Source: Sulfurovum sp. (GTDB taxonomy: Bacteria > Campylobacterota > Campylobacteria > Campylobacterales > Sulfurovaceae). Taken from it: 64,000 bases of DNA. The notes under the pieces were generated by a model. It saw only the letters and a list, made by a program, of their open reading frames with translations, had not been told where the DNA came from and did not search any database. Position numbers and translations under genes: made by a program. Numbering within the stretch: position 1 is the stretch's first letter; each line of letters begins with the position of its first letter. Location: the NCBI GenBank assembly GCA_024637255.1, contig JAGXFO010000012.1, positions 62,001 through 126,000 on the forward strand, written 5' to 3'. This document shows, in pieces, positions 26,907-35,352 of this stretch.

Positions 26907-28877
26907 ATGTCTCCATTTGCCATACAGCTCATGCACGGATGTCTCTCCTGTGACATCGAACAAAAAGACCAAAATAATTTTCAGGCTTTACAAAAACTGG
27001 GTGCCATAGAAGAAGTCAATGGGTTATGGAAGCTGGGAAGTCTTTACCGCGTGGGAAGACTCTACGTAGGCAATGACGGCAGAGGGTATGTGGAGGCAGA
27101 ATTTAAAGAACAAAAAGATTTACTCATCGAACCTGACCATTTTGGAGATGCCAAGCGGGGAGATGTGGTAGTTGCCAAACGCATCATTGCAAGACGCGGT
27201 CGTGCCAGTGGGAAGATACAACTCGTCATAGAAAAAGCCTATCTTTTTACTATTGCCTATACCCACAGAGATGAACAAGGTCATTTTTCTATACTAAACA
27301 TCCGCACAGGCGAACATACACACGCTGTCATGAAAGGCATGGATTTAAAAGCTTTTAAGCTGGGTACTGTTCTAAAAGTAGATGTAGACAATGACAAAGT
27401 TTTAGAAGTCATGGGAACACTGGATGATCCTAAAGTAGATGAGAAGATTTCACTTGCCCTGTATGGGCGTGAGGATGCTTTTCCTGAAGAATGTCTGAAG
27501 GATGCGAGGGAAGTAGAGTCTGAAGTGAACAAAGAAGAACACCCAAACCGCGTAGATCTCACCCATTTGGACTTTTGTACCATTGACCCCGTCACTGCAA
27601 AAGATTTTGATGATGCCATTTACTTTGACATGGAAGCCTATACGCTTTATCTTGCCATCGCTGATGTAAGTCATTATGTACCTTTCTTTACTCCTATCGA
27701 TAAAGAAGCAAAAAAGCGTGGTTTTACCACCTATTTACCACATAAGTCTTTTCCTATGCTTCCGCGTGAGTTGAGTGAAAACATTTGTTCACTTAAACCC
27801 AATGTAGATAGACTTGCATTTGTAGCCAAAATAGCTTTGGACAGAACAACATTGCAACCGCTTAAAGAAGAGTTTTTTGAAGCTATTATTCATTCAAAAT
27901 TTCGTTTTAACTATGAAAACATAGATGCTATCTTGGAAAATAAAGGTGAAAAAAACACTGGTATCGTAGCCCAAATTTTAATATGGTTGCTTCCTTTGCA
28001 AAAAATCACCGTTAGACTACACCACAAAAGACTCAAAAATGGATTTGATTTTAGATCTGAAGAAACCAAATTAAGCATCGATGCAAATCATCTGCTTTTA
28101 AGTACACAGATAGAAACAGGGACACCTTCACATTCACTCATAGAAGAATGTATGCTCCTTGCCAATCAAGCTTCAGCTAAGCGTTTTACAGGAGAAGGTG
28201 ATGGTATTTTTCGTATACACGAGCCGCCACAGCTTACCAAGATGGAAACTTTACTTGCTGAATTGGCAACTATAGGACTTTATGTAGAGGAGTATGAAGA
28301 CTCTCCTACTCTCATACGTGCCATACAAAAAGAAGCAGCAAAAATGGGTCTTGCTTCTGAAGTCGATTCTATGATTATCAAGTCTTTACGCAGAGCTTCC
28401 TATTCGGCACAAAACGTAGGACATTTTGGACTTGGATTTAGCCATTACAGTCATTTCACCTCTCCTATCCGTAGGTATTCTGACCTTATCCTTCACCGCC
28501 TCATTAAAACGCAATTGCGTGAAGAGGGAGAAGAAGCCAGCTATCTTTTACGCAACATAGAGCCTCTGTGTGCAAGAGTCTCTGAACTTGAACGTGAAGC
28601 CACAAAATGTGAGTGGGATTTTAGAGACCGTAAGTTTGCACGTTGGGCCGCAGAGCACTTAGGTGAAATCTTCGAAGCAGAGATTATTGAAGCAGGAGAA
28701 AGTGCCAAAGCTTTACTTAAAGGTGAGATTCAAGGCATTACCGTGCATCTTATGGGTAATGATGTCATGCTTTTTGATAAAGTCAAAGTCAAATTAAACG
28801 AAGCAAATATACCCCAGGCTCTTATTATGGCTGAACTGATTGAGAAGTTGAGCAAAGAAGAGATGGAGTTAGTCTAA
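26907..28877 (+). CDS. rnr: RNase R/VacB family exoribonuclease
   Basis: RNase R degrades RNA, including structured RNA, from the 3' end. The RNB domain carries FCTIDPVTAKDFDDAIYF with the metal-binding aspartates, AIADVSHYV and SFPMLPRELSENICSL, and FGLGFSHYSHFTSPIRRYSD. Cold-shock-like elements precede it (GSLYRVGRLYVGNDGRGYVEAE is in this region). At 656 residues it lacks the long basic tail and most of the S1 domain seen in E. coli, as is usual in this phylum. Its stop shares one base with holA. Confidence 0.93.
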   Translation: MSPFAIQLMHGCLSCDIEQKDQNNFQALQKLGAIEEVNGLWKLGSLYRVGRLYVGNDGRGYVEAEFKEQKDLLIEPDHFGDAKRGDVVVAKRIIARRGRASGKIQLVIEKAYLFTIAYTHRDEQGHFSILNIRTGEHTHAVMKGMDLKAFKLGTVLKVDVDNDKVLEVMGTLDDPKVDEKISLALYGREDAFPEECLKDAREVESEVNKEEHPNRVDLTHLDFCTIDPVTAKDFDDAIYFDMEAYTLYLAIADVSHYVPFFTPIDKEAKKRGFTTYLPHKSFPMLPRELSENICSLKPNVDRLAFVAKIALDRTTLQPLKEEFFEAIIHSKFRFNYENIDAILENKGEKNTGIVAQILIWLLPLQKITVRLHHKRLKNGFDFRSEETKLSIDANHLLLSTQIETGTPSHSLIEECMLLANQASAKRFTGEGDGIFRIHEPPQLTKMETLLAELATIGLYVEEYEDSPTLIRAIQKEAAKMGLASEVDSMIIKSLRRASYSAQNVGHFGLGFSHYSHFTSPIRRYSDLILHRLIKTQLREEGEEASYLLRNIEPLCARVSELEREATKCEWDFRDRKFARWAAEHLGEIFEAEIIEAGESAKALLKGEIQGITVHLMGNDVMLFDKVKVKLNEANIPQALIMAELIEKLSKEEMELV

Positions 28878-29854
28878 TGTACCAAAAGGAGTTTGATCAG
28901 AAACTTAAACAGGCTTTACCCAAAGCTATTTTATTTTATGGTGAGAATGACTACCTTTCAGACTTTTATGTCGATGCATATACTCAAAAAACAGAAGCTA
29001 AAGAGAGTATGCTTAGTCTGTACCATGATGAGTGGAATTTTGATCAGGCGAAAGATTTTCTTTCTCAAACCTCTTTATTTGGCGGAACCAATCTTCTGGT
29101 TGTCAAGCATGATAAGAAAATACCAAAAAAAGAATTAGATATCCTCGTAGAACTTGCCAATAAAAACAATGACAACTACTTCCTTTACGTTTACGGTGGT
29201 ACAGCCAATGACGCCAAGAGTATACAAACAGCCTTTAGCGACAAAAAGGGTGGTATATGGGTACGATTTTTCGAAACGAATATTCGCGAGGGCATAGTCA
29301 TCCTGCAACAAAAAGCACAAAAGATACAATTAGATATTGACCACTATGCCTTACAGCATCTCATGCTTGTACTTAACAACAATCTCGCACTTTGTACCAA
29401 CGAATTAGATAAACTTGCCATTTTGGATATGAAAGTAACCAGCAAAGATATAGATAGACTTGTTTACTCCGCTTCTCCTTTGGCAACCGAACAACTACTC
29501 ATAGATCTTTTTAATAAAAAGCCTATTACAGCCACTATTGCCAAACTACTTGAGCTAGGCGAAGATGAAGCCTCGCTACTTCGCTCAATACAGTACTTTG
29601 TGAACCAAATCTTTCTCTTTCATGCCTACATCAAACTTCATGGACATGTAGATTCCGTAGCCATACTTGGATATAAGCTTCCTAAACCCATAGAAGATCA
29701 AAAAGCGCAATTAGCCTTACGTGTCAAATCAGCTGCACTTCTAAAAATATTTGAACATTTATTGGAAAGTGAAATCATCATGAAAAAAGCTCCCTCTATG
29801 CAAAAAGAAGTTTTGCTTTACGGCATATTTATAAAATTACAAAGTTATCTGTAG
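28877..29854 (+). CDS. holA: DNA polymerase III delta subunit
   Basis: Delta opens the sliding clamp in the clamp loader. The 325-residue protein has the FYGENDYLSDFYVD opening, KKIPKKELDILVELANK in the second strand-helix block, and a C-terminal helical collar domain (SLLRSIQYFVNQIFLFHAYIKL). Similarity of holA proteins is low, but the length and the rnr-holA order (one-base overlap, as in Campylobacter) support the call. Confidence 0.88.
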   Translation: MYQKEFDQKLKQALPKAILFYGENDYLSDFYVDAYTQKTEAKESMLSLYHDEWNFDQAKDFLSQTSLFGGTNLLVVKHDKKIPKKELDILVELANKNNDNYFLYVYGGTANDAKSIQTAFSDKKGGIWVRFFETNIREGIVILQQKAQKIQLDIDHYALQHLMLVLNNNLALCTNELDKLAILDMKVTSKDIDRLVYSASPLATEQLLIDLFNKKPITATIAKLLELGEDEASLLRSIQYFVNQIFLFHAYIKLHGHVDSVAILGYKLPKPIEDQKAQLALRVKSAALLKIFEHLLESEIIMKKAPSMQKEVLLYGIFIKLQSYL

Positions 29855-29969
29855 AAGTTTCAGTTTGTACGAATTTAAATGATGGGCGTGTTTAAGGAGT
29901 ATCGGTATTTTCTGTAAGAATTTACACCCACCTTTCAAAGATGAGCGCAAACCGTTTAAAATAGACCCA

Positions 29970-31334
29970 CTAAGAGAACATCTCTCTCATAACTCCGCCA
30001 AACCACCCTCTAGCAGCTTTTGCAGTGCCTGCTGATCTGAATTTACCGTTTCCATCCTTTGGCTTAGGTACATTTCCTTCACTTATAAGTGAGCCATTTG
30101 GACCTGCCATAAATGTGTGTGTGACCATGATTGCTTCTTCAGGTTTACCCCCTACCATGGAGAAACATACATTTGCTGCATTTGCTGGGTAACCTGCAGC
30201 AGGATCATTTACTTTTCCGTTAAGCTGATCTGCGATTTGCCCTGCTGCTTTATGTGCACACCAAATAGCTGCTTGCCCACTTGGCGGAATACCATGTGAC
30301 ACAGCATCCCCGATCACATAAATATTTTTATCACTTTCAGACCTAAAGCTCATACCGTCCATCATGGCAAACCCTACACCATTCGCTTTGATGCCTGCCA
30401 TAGTAATCACAGGCGAACATTTGTTATTTGGCATAAGGTTACATACTTCATATTTTTCAGTTTTCACTACGCCTTTATTGTCATCAAGACTTGCATATTC
30501 TATATACGTAATTGTTTTTGCTTTTGGGTCTATGTCTGTTACTTCAGTAATGCCTTTGTATTCGATGATATCCGGGAAAATGTCTGCCCATGATTCTTTA
30601 AATGCTGCGCCTTTGGCAAATGCACCATCTTTGCTGTCAAGTACAATGACTTTTCCTTTGATACCTTCATTTTTCATATAGTTTGCCACCATAGATGTTC
30701 TCTCATATGGTGCCGGAGGACATCTAAATTTACCTTTTGCAGGTGGTACGATAATAATATTACCATCATCCATATTTTCAAGTTGACTCTTGAGTGCTAT
30801 ATGCTCATTACCAGGAATCAAACCAGCCGGACAAGCCTGTGAAACCTCTGCAATTTTCTCTTTGGACCATTTTGGAAACTGTCCTTCATAATCATAGGCA
30901 ATACCCGGAGACAACACAAGGATATCATAAGACATAACGCCCTCTGTAGTAGTCACCGTTTTGGCAGCCTTATCGATGGCTGTCACTGTTGCATTCATAA
31001 AACTATACTCATACGTAGCCGATGGCTGATAGTAGTCACCTATAAAGTTGTCTAGCGCCACATTGTCAAGTCCGCCAAGCAGCGTATTACTAAATGGACA
31101 TGCCATGAAAATGTTATTTTTCTCAATCACTGTTACTTCAATACTCTTATCGAGTTTTCTCAATGCTTTAGCTATAGTAAGGCCGCCGAAGCCTCCCCCT
31201 ATAACCACTACAGATTTGCCACTGGCTTTTTTAACAGGTGCTTCTTTTTCACTTGCCATAGCTGTTCCTGGCATTACCGCCACTGCAGCGGCAACCCCGG
31301 CCAATTTAAATGTATCCCTTCTGTTCATTGCCAT
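29970..31334 (-). CDS. Tat-exported FAD sulfide dehydrogenase flavoprotein (FccB/SQR-like)
   Basis: The 454-residue protein begins with a twin-arginine signal (NRRDTFKLAG, then an Ala-rich core ending AMA). The FAD-binding GGGFGGLTIAKAL loop, the second FAD segment IYVIGDAVSHGIPPSGQAA, and cysteines in FMACPFSN, SQACPAG and FRCPPAP match flavocytochrome c sulfide dehydrogenase flavoproteins. Such enzymes oxidise sulfide in the periplasm. GGGAGAG five bases before ATG at 31334 sets the start. No fccA cytochrome gene is adjacent in this window, so the electron acceptor must be encoded elsewhere, or the enzyme works as a quinone-linked form. Confidence 0.82.
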   Translation of the reverse strand: MAMNRRDTFKLAGVAAAVAVMPGTAMASEKEAPVKKASGKSVVVIGGGFGGLTIAKALRKLDKSIEVTVIEKNNIFMACPFSNTLLGGLDNVALDNFIGDYYQPSATYEYSFMNATVTAIDKAAKTVTTTEGVMSYDILVLSPGIAYDYEGQFPKWSKEKIAEVSQACPAGLIPGNEHIALKSQLENMDDGNIIIVPPAKGKFRCPPAPYERTSMVANYMKNEGIKGKVIVLDSKDGAFAKGAAFKESWADIFPDIIEYKGITEVTDIDPKAKTITYIEYASLDDNKGVVKTEKYEVCNLMPNNKCSPVITMAGIKANGVGFAMMDGMSFRSESDKNIYVIGDAVSHGIPPSGQAAIWCAHKAAGQIADQLNGKVNDPAAGYPANAANVCFSMVGGKPEEAIMVTHTFMAGPNGSLISEGNVPKPKDGNGKFRSAGTAKAARGWFGGVMREMFS

Positions 31335-31353
31335 AATGTCTCTCCCATTTTAA

Positions 31354-31700
31354 TTATTGTTAATCTCTTTATATTACTGAAGGAAATAAATTATGGCATA
31401 TATTTCCGAACTTAACAATCTTTCTGAACTAATTTATGATTTATTTTGAAGATGTAACTAAAGGGTACAAGGTGAAATTTGGTTGATTTAAGTACATTAC
31501 CATCAGCATCTTTTAGCTGCACTTTCTCAAACGTCTAAAACAAACTTCCATCTTCTTCATAAAGCCTTTTTTATAAATTAACTTAATTTTGGTAACACAA
31601 AAAGAGTGTTTAAAATTAAGCGTTTTCTCAAACAATAAAAGTTTTTCATCTTCAAATCAAGTAAAAATTTATCTGGGCCTGCACCTAAGAAATATTATGG
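31354..31700. other. AT-rich spacer before the rpsF operon
   Basis: This gap holds no supported gene. On the minus strand from about 31569 down to 31424 a coding-like stretch (EKVQLKDADGNVLKS, then FHLVPFSYIFKINHK) is interrupted by a TAG and bounded by stops; it may be a gene relic or chance. No match is claimed. Confidence 0.3.
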
Positions 31701-31787
31701 TAAAATAACGCTTCCAAAATTCTTGCTCATTTTTGGACAGTGCGTCATGCGCTGCAGACATGGGCTATTAAACCAAAAGGAAACAAT
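31701..31787 (+). promoter_or_regulatory. rpsF promoter and structured 5' leader
   Basis: TAAAAT at 31701-31706 is a good -10 box, giving a start near 31713. The leader then folds into CCAAAA (31714-31719) / TTTTGG (31731-31736), and CAGTGCG (31738-31744) / TGCGCTG (31748-31754) with a three-base loop. In several bacteria an S6:S18 complex binds a hairpin in this leader and represses the operon. Position and structure fit, but I cannot confirm the known bulged CCG element. Confidence 0.5.
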
Positions 31788-32234
31788 ATGACTTGTTATG
31801 AAACACTGTTTGTAGTTAAACCTACGCTAACAGAAGAAGAGATTGCTACACAAATTACGAAAGTAAAAGATGTTCTTGTCAAAGAAGGTGCCGAACTTGT
31901 TGGTATCAATGATATGGGTATGAGAAAACTTGCCTATCCCGTAGAAAAACATGCCAGAGGGTATTACACTGTTCTTTTTTATAAAGCTGCGGGTACAACT
32001 ATAGAAGAACTTGAGAGAAACATTAAGAACAATGAAGATATCATTAAATTCTTAACTGTAAAATACAGCAAAAACAAAGAGATCGTACAATTTGACAAAC
32101 TTGTTGCAAGCGCAAATAAAAAAGCTGCACCGGAAGCAAAAGCACCGGAAGTAGCAGTAGAAGAAGTAGAAGAAGTAGAAGAAGTAGTAGTAGAAGCACC
32201 GGAAGTAGCAGAAGTAGTAGTAGAAAAAGCATAA
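31788..32234 (+). CDS. rpsF: ribosomal protein S6 with acidic C-terminal tail
   Basis: S6 binds S18 and 16S rRNA in the small subunit platform. The first 100 residues are standard (YETLFVVKPTLTEEE, GMRKLAYPVEKHARGYYTV, NNEDIIKFLTVKY). The start at 31788 has AAAAGGA upstream; an earlier GTG would add a non-family 16-residue segment. The last 45 residues are a low-complexity Glu/Val/Ala tail encoded by repeated GAAGTA-type triplets, expanding well past the usual end of the fold. S6 tails can be glutamylated in E. coli; whether this one is modified is unknown. Confidence 0.95.
   Translation: MTCYETLFVVKPTLTEEEIATQITKVKDVLVKEGAELVGINDMGMRKLAYPVEKHARGYYTVLFYKAAGTTIEELERNIKNNEDIIKFLTVKYSKNKEIVQFDKLVASANKKAAPEAKAPEVAVEEVEEVEEVVVEAPEVAEVVVEKA
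32131..32232 (+). repeat. GAAGTA triplet-type repeat in rpsF 3' end
   Basis: Units of GAAGTAGAA and GCACCGGAAGTAGCA alternate through this stretch and encode the Glu-Val-Ala tail of S6. Such repeats change length easily by slippage, always in frame here because the unit is a multiple of three. Confidence 0.7.
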
Positions 32235-32259
32235 TCAACCATAGATTAGGAGCAACCTT

Positions 32260-32757
32260 ATGTACAACAAGATTATTTTAGCCGGAAACCTTACAAGAGA
32301 CATTGAGATTAAATACACACAGGGTGGATCTGCCATTGGCAACACAGCCATAGCTACATCACGCAAATTTAAAGCTCAAGATGGAACACAAAAAGAAGAA
32401 ATTCTTTTTATAGACATCACCTTTTTTGGTAGAACCGCTGAAATTGCAAATCAGTATTTACGTAAAGGTAGCAAAGTTTTAGTAGATGGAAGATTGAAGC
32501 TAGATCAGTGGACAGCACAGGACGGAAGCAAAAGAAGCAAACACTCAGTAACAGTGGAAAGTCTTCAGATGCTAGGAGGTAAAGACGAAGCAGCACCTAT
32601 GGGTGGCAACGGGTATAGTCAACAAGGTGAATCAGAGCATAGTGCTCCATCAAATGATCATTATAGCCAACCTGCACCGTCTGCGCCCAGAAATGCACCA
32701 CAACCTACATCAAACATCCCAGAAATTGACATCAATGAAGATGAAATACCGTTTTAG
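32260..32757 (+). CDS. ssb: single-stranded DNA-binding protein SSB
   Basis: SSB coats single-stranded DNA in replication and repair. The OB fold runs over residues 1-108 (NKIILAGNLTRDIEIKYTQGG, ILFIDITFFGRTAEIANQYL, VDGRLKLDQW). A Gln/Ser/Pro-rich linker follows and the tail ends DINEDEIPF, the acidic tip that recruits partner enzymes. It sits between rpsF and rpsR as in most bacteria. Confidence 0.97.
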   Translation: MYNKIILAGNLTRDIEIKYTQGGSAIGNTAIATSRKFKAQDGTQKEEILFIDITFFGRTAEIANQYLRKGSKVLVDGRLKLDQWTAQDGSKRSKHSVTVESLQMLGGKDEAAPMGGNGYSQQGESEHSAPSNDHYSQPAPSAPRNAPQPTSNIPEIDINEDEIPF

Positions 32758-32766
32758 GAGAACACC

Positions 32767-33030
32767 ATGGCAGAAAGAAGAAAATTTAAAAAAAGATTTT
32801 GCAAATATTGTGAATTAAAAGTAGACTTTATAGACTACAAAGATTTGGGACAACTTAAATTCTCATTGAGTGAGAGATTTAAAATTATGCCAAGAAGACT
32901 TACTGGTAACTGTAAAAAACACCAGGAACTTGTCACAATAGCTATAAAAAGAGCTAGACAGACAGCTTTGATTCCGTATATCGTAGACAGAAAAAATGTT
33001 GTTGAAAATCCATTCGAAAACGTAAGATAG
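32767..33030 (+). CDS. rpsR: ribosomal protein S18
   Basis: S18 pairs with S6 in the small subunit. The 87-residue protein has a Lys/Arg-rich start (AERRKFKKRFCKYC), the core FKIMPRRLTGNCKKHQ and IKRARQTALIPYI. Cysteines in CKYC and NC-KKH suggest the zinc-binding (C+) form of S18, a form often replaced under zinc limitation in other bacteria; no second copy is visible here. GGAG stands about seven bases before the ATG. Confidence 0.96.
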   Translation: MAERRKFKKRFCKYCELKVDFIDYKDLGQLKFSLSERFKIMPRRLTGNCKKHQELVTIAIKRARQTALIPYIVDRKNVVENPFENVR

Positions 33031-33052
33031 GTTTTAACCTTATCTTAGAAAA

Positions 33053-33082
33053 AGTCCATCTATTATACGATGGGCTTCTTCC
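33053..33082 (+). terminator. terminator after rpsR
   Basis: AGTCCATC (33053-33060) and GATGGGCT (33069-33076) form an eight-pair stem, two of them G-U, with an eight-base loop, followed by TCTTCCTTT. It ends the rpsF-ssb-rpsR unit and could also serve the convergent methyltransferase gene. Confidence 0.6.
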
Positions 33083-33083
33083 T

Positions 33084-33791
33084 TTACACTTTCCCTAAGA
33101 CAAGAAATACTTTATCCGCTTCATCAAAATCATACAAATTTACCTCATCACTCTGCAGCAGCTCCAAACCACTTAATGTCAGCATGTCATCTATTGTATG
33201 ATAATATTGTCTAATGACTTCCTGAGACTTTTTAAACACAGTGCCCTCTTTTTCAAAAAGTGTGAATTCCGAAATATACTCACCGTCTTCAAAATCACTG
33301 TCTATAGTTAAAAAACGCTCTTCGTCATCGACTATAAAAGAACCTACAGCAACATTTTCAAACCCATACAAAGTGTTTATGTCACACAGAAAGTATCCTC
33401 CCTCAGATAAATGCTCTTTGACGCAATGTAAAAATCGCTCTAATTGTTCTTTGTCCAGATAATTCAACATATCAAAAACCGCCGTTACTACATCATAACG
33501 GCCATTTAAATCACATAAGTCTATACACTGGGCATCATAACCTTGTTCAAGCGTTTTGGAAACCATAAGAGGACTGAGGTCCAGGCCTTTAACCTGAGGT
33601 ATTTCCAAGGCACCTTGCATTTGACGCAAAAAATCTCCAGAACCGCAACCCACATCCAAAAGGCTATCAAATTTTACTGTATTTAGGAAAAGGAGGTAGT
33701 GTGCATAAAGAGTGGGAGCAGCCTCTTTTACACCAAGTAGATCTTCTACTTTTGCATAGAGGTCAAGAGAGTCCGTTGTAAAATTAGCCAC
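33084..33791 (-). CDS. class I SAM-dependent methyltransferase
   Basis: The 235-residue protein has the SAM-binding motif LLDVGCGSGDFLRQM, an acidic second strand (VKGLDLSPLMV) and YDVVTAVFDMLNYL as motif IV/post. The following beta-rich segment fits the Methyltransf_25 group with a YqeM-like C-terminus. The substrate is not known. Its start overlaps the hisG stop by eight bases, so it belongs to the same operon. Confidence 0.85.
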   Translation of the reverse strand: MANFTTDSLDLYAKVEDLLGVKEAAPTLYAHYLLFLNTVKFDSLLDVGCGSGDFLRQMQGALEIPQVKGLDLSPLMVSKTLEQGYDAQCIDLCDLNGRYDVVTAVFDMLNYLDKEQLERFLHCVKEHLSEGGYFLCDINTLYGFENVAVGSFIVDDEERFLTIDSDFEDGEYISEFTLFEKEGTVFKKSQEVIRQYYHTIDDMLTLSGLELLQSDEVNLYDFDEADKVFLVLGKV

Positions 33792-34404
33792 GGCTTTCTA
33801 CAATGGCTCTAATCTTTTCATACAAAAAAAGAATCTCTTCTTTTTTAGCATAAAAACTGTTTTTATTGGAGATGAGATGCGCAGAGGAATCCATAATATT
33901 TTCTGCCACTTTCAATCCATTTTCCCGCATGGTTGAACCTGTCTCTACAATGTCCACGATGGCATCAGCTAACCCTACAAGAGGAGCTAGTTCTATGGAG
34001 CCATACAGCTTAACCACTTCCACGCCTACAGCTTTTTGGGCAAAATAGTTTTTAGTAATATTTACCATTTTGGTAGCTACTTTTATATGCGGACGTGACC
34101 AGTCAAGCTCATCTTCATTTCTAATGCCAATAGCAACCTTACATTTACCTAACTGCATATCAAGAAGTTGGATAATATCGAGTTCTTTTTCGGTAATCAC
34201 ATCAAGCCCCACCACGCCAATGTCTGCTGCACCATGTTCTACATAAGTCGGAACATCCTGGTTACGTACATTTAAAAAACGAAAACCGCCCCTTTCCAAA
34301 ATTAGTTCTCTGCCTTCAAACTTGAATTCTCCACCAAAAATCTCAGCAAATATTTCAAGTGTCTCTTCTGCTATTCTTCCCTTTGGAAGTGCTACTGTCA
34401 ACAT
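33784..34404 (-). CDS. hisG: ATP phosphoribosyltransferase, short form HisG
   Basis: HisG commits ATP and PRPP to histidine synthesis. At 206 residues it is the short form, with VALPKGRIAEE at the start, ADIGVVGLDVI, and the PRPP loop in VDIVETGSTMRENGL. Short HisG needs the regulatory partner HisZ for activity and feedback; no hisZ lies in the window. It overlaps coaX by seven bases. Confidence 0.95.
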   Translation of the reverse strand: MLTVALPKGRIAEETLEIFAEIFGGEFKFEGRELILERGGFRFLNVRNQDVPTYVEHGAADIGVVGLDVITEKELDIIQLLDMQLGKCKVAIGIRNEDELDWSRPHIKVATKMVNITKNYFAQKAVGVEVVKLYGSIELAPLVGLADAIVDIVETGSTMRENGLKVAENIMDSSAHLISNKNSFYAKKEEILFLYEKIRAIVESRG

Positions 34405-35033
34405 CTTTCTGATTCCTTCATCACTTTTCGTATCCCATTAAATACCAACATTTCATCGTAAATGGCTTCAGGGAAAAAACCCGATAGAAATTTTCCGTCC
34501 CCACCTGTAAAATAGAGCTTTTTACCATCGCTATGCTTATCTATGATTGCTTTTATGGACGCGATTATACCATAGCTTATCCCATCTTTTGTTGTGATGG
34601 GTAATCTCTCCAAGGATACCATCTCGTTCAATTGTGTGTCGAGCATAGAAGAGATATGCGCATAGGTTTGAAGCATGGCATTTACACCTGGCAATATAAA
34701 TCCTCCCATATAATACCCTCCCTGCATAACATCAACCGTAATAGCTGAACCTGCGTCTACAAAGACACCATCTTCATGGCTCAGACACAAAGCCTTTCTA
34801 TCTACACCCATCGTCTCATAGGTACCTTTCAGCCGTATCTGTTCAGAGATGTTTTTCCATGGCTCTATAGTGGCCACAATGCTATCCAAATCCTTCTTGA
34901 CTGAAATATAGTAGAGTTTCTCTTTGCTGTATTTACCTATGGCATCTTCATGAGACATATGCTCAATGTTTTCTCCATTATAGATATGAAAGTGTGTATT
35001 GCCAATATCGGCAAGCAATAGCTTATCCTTCAT
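34398..35033 (-). CDS. coaX: type III pantothenate kinase CoaX
   Basis: CoaX phosphorylates pantothenate, the first step of coenzyme A synthesis. The 211-residue protein has DIGNTHFHIYNG (phosphate loop), MGVDRKALCL, VFVDAGSAITVDV and GGFILPGVNAML. I prefer the ATG at 35033, with GGAAGG seven bases upstream, over an ATG six codons earlier. It overlaps the 109-residue gene upstream by 11 bases. Confidence 0.92.
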   Translation of the reverse strand: MKDKLLLADIGNTHFHIYNGENIEHMSHEDAIGKYSKEKLYYISVKKDLDSIVATIEPWKNISEQIRLKGTYETMGVDRKALCLSHEDGVFVDAGSAITVDVMQGGYYMGGFILPGVNAMLQTYAHISSMLDTQLNEMVSLERLPITTKDGISYGIIASIKAIIDKHSDGKKLYFTGGDGKFLSGFFPEAIYDEMLVFNGIRKVMKESERC

Positions 35034-35352
35034 GCCATACCTTCCATCCATGTTCCTGCAGTATCATTTTAGCATGAGAACAAAGCGGTGCTTTAATCAT
35101 AATATATTTTTTTGTAACCCTGCTGTCAATATATGTTTCAACTTTTTCATGCAGCCTAATAAGATCAGCAACCTCTTTCCTTAGTACCCTGCTTTTCTTT
35201 TCAACTTGCATCACCAAAGCATAATAGCCCTTTAGATCAACACCCAAATAAAGTAAAATCTTTTTACGAGAGTGTAATTCTTTTGGCATGATTTGTGTAA
35301 AAGATTTAAAAATGATGTTTTTGTGATTCAGAAATTCAACCATCGCTTTCAT
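35023..35352 (-). CDS. hypothetical protein, 109 residues
   Basis: I do not recognise a domain. The protein is basic, predicted alpha/beta, without signal or membrane segments; it has a Lys-rich central part (SRVLRKEVADLIRLHEKVETY) and a terminal KAPLCSHAKMILQEHGWKVW. It overlaps the recombinase gene by four bases and coaX by 11 bases, so it is firmly part of the operon and almost certainly translated. Confidence 0.6.
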   Translation of the reverse strand: MKAMVEFLNHKNIIFKSFTQIMPKELHSRKKILLYLGVDLKGYYALVMQVEKKSRVLRKEVADLIRLHEKVETYIDSRVTKKYIMIKAPLCSHAKMILQEHGWKVWHEG

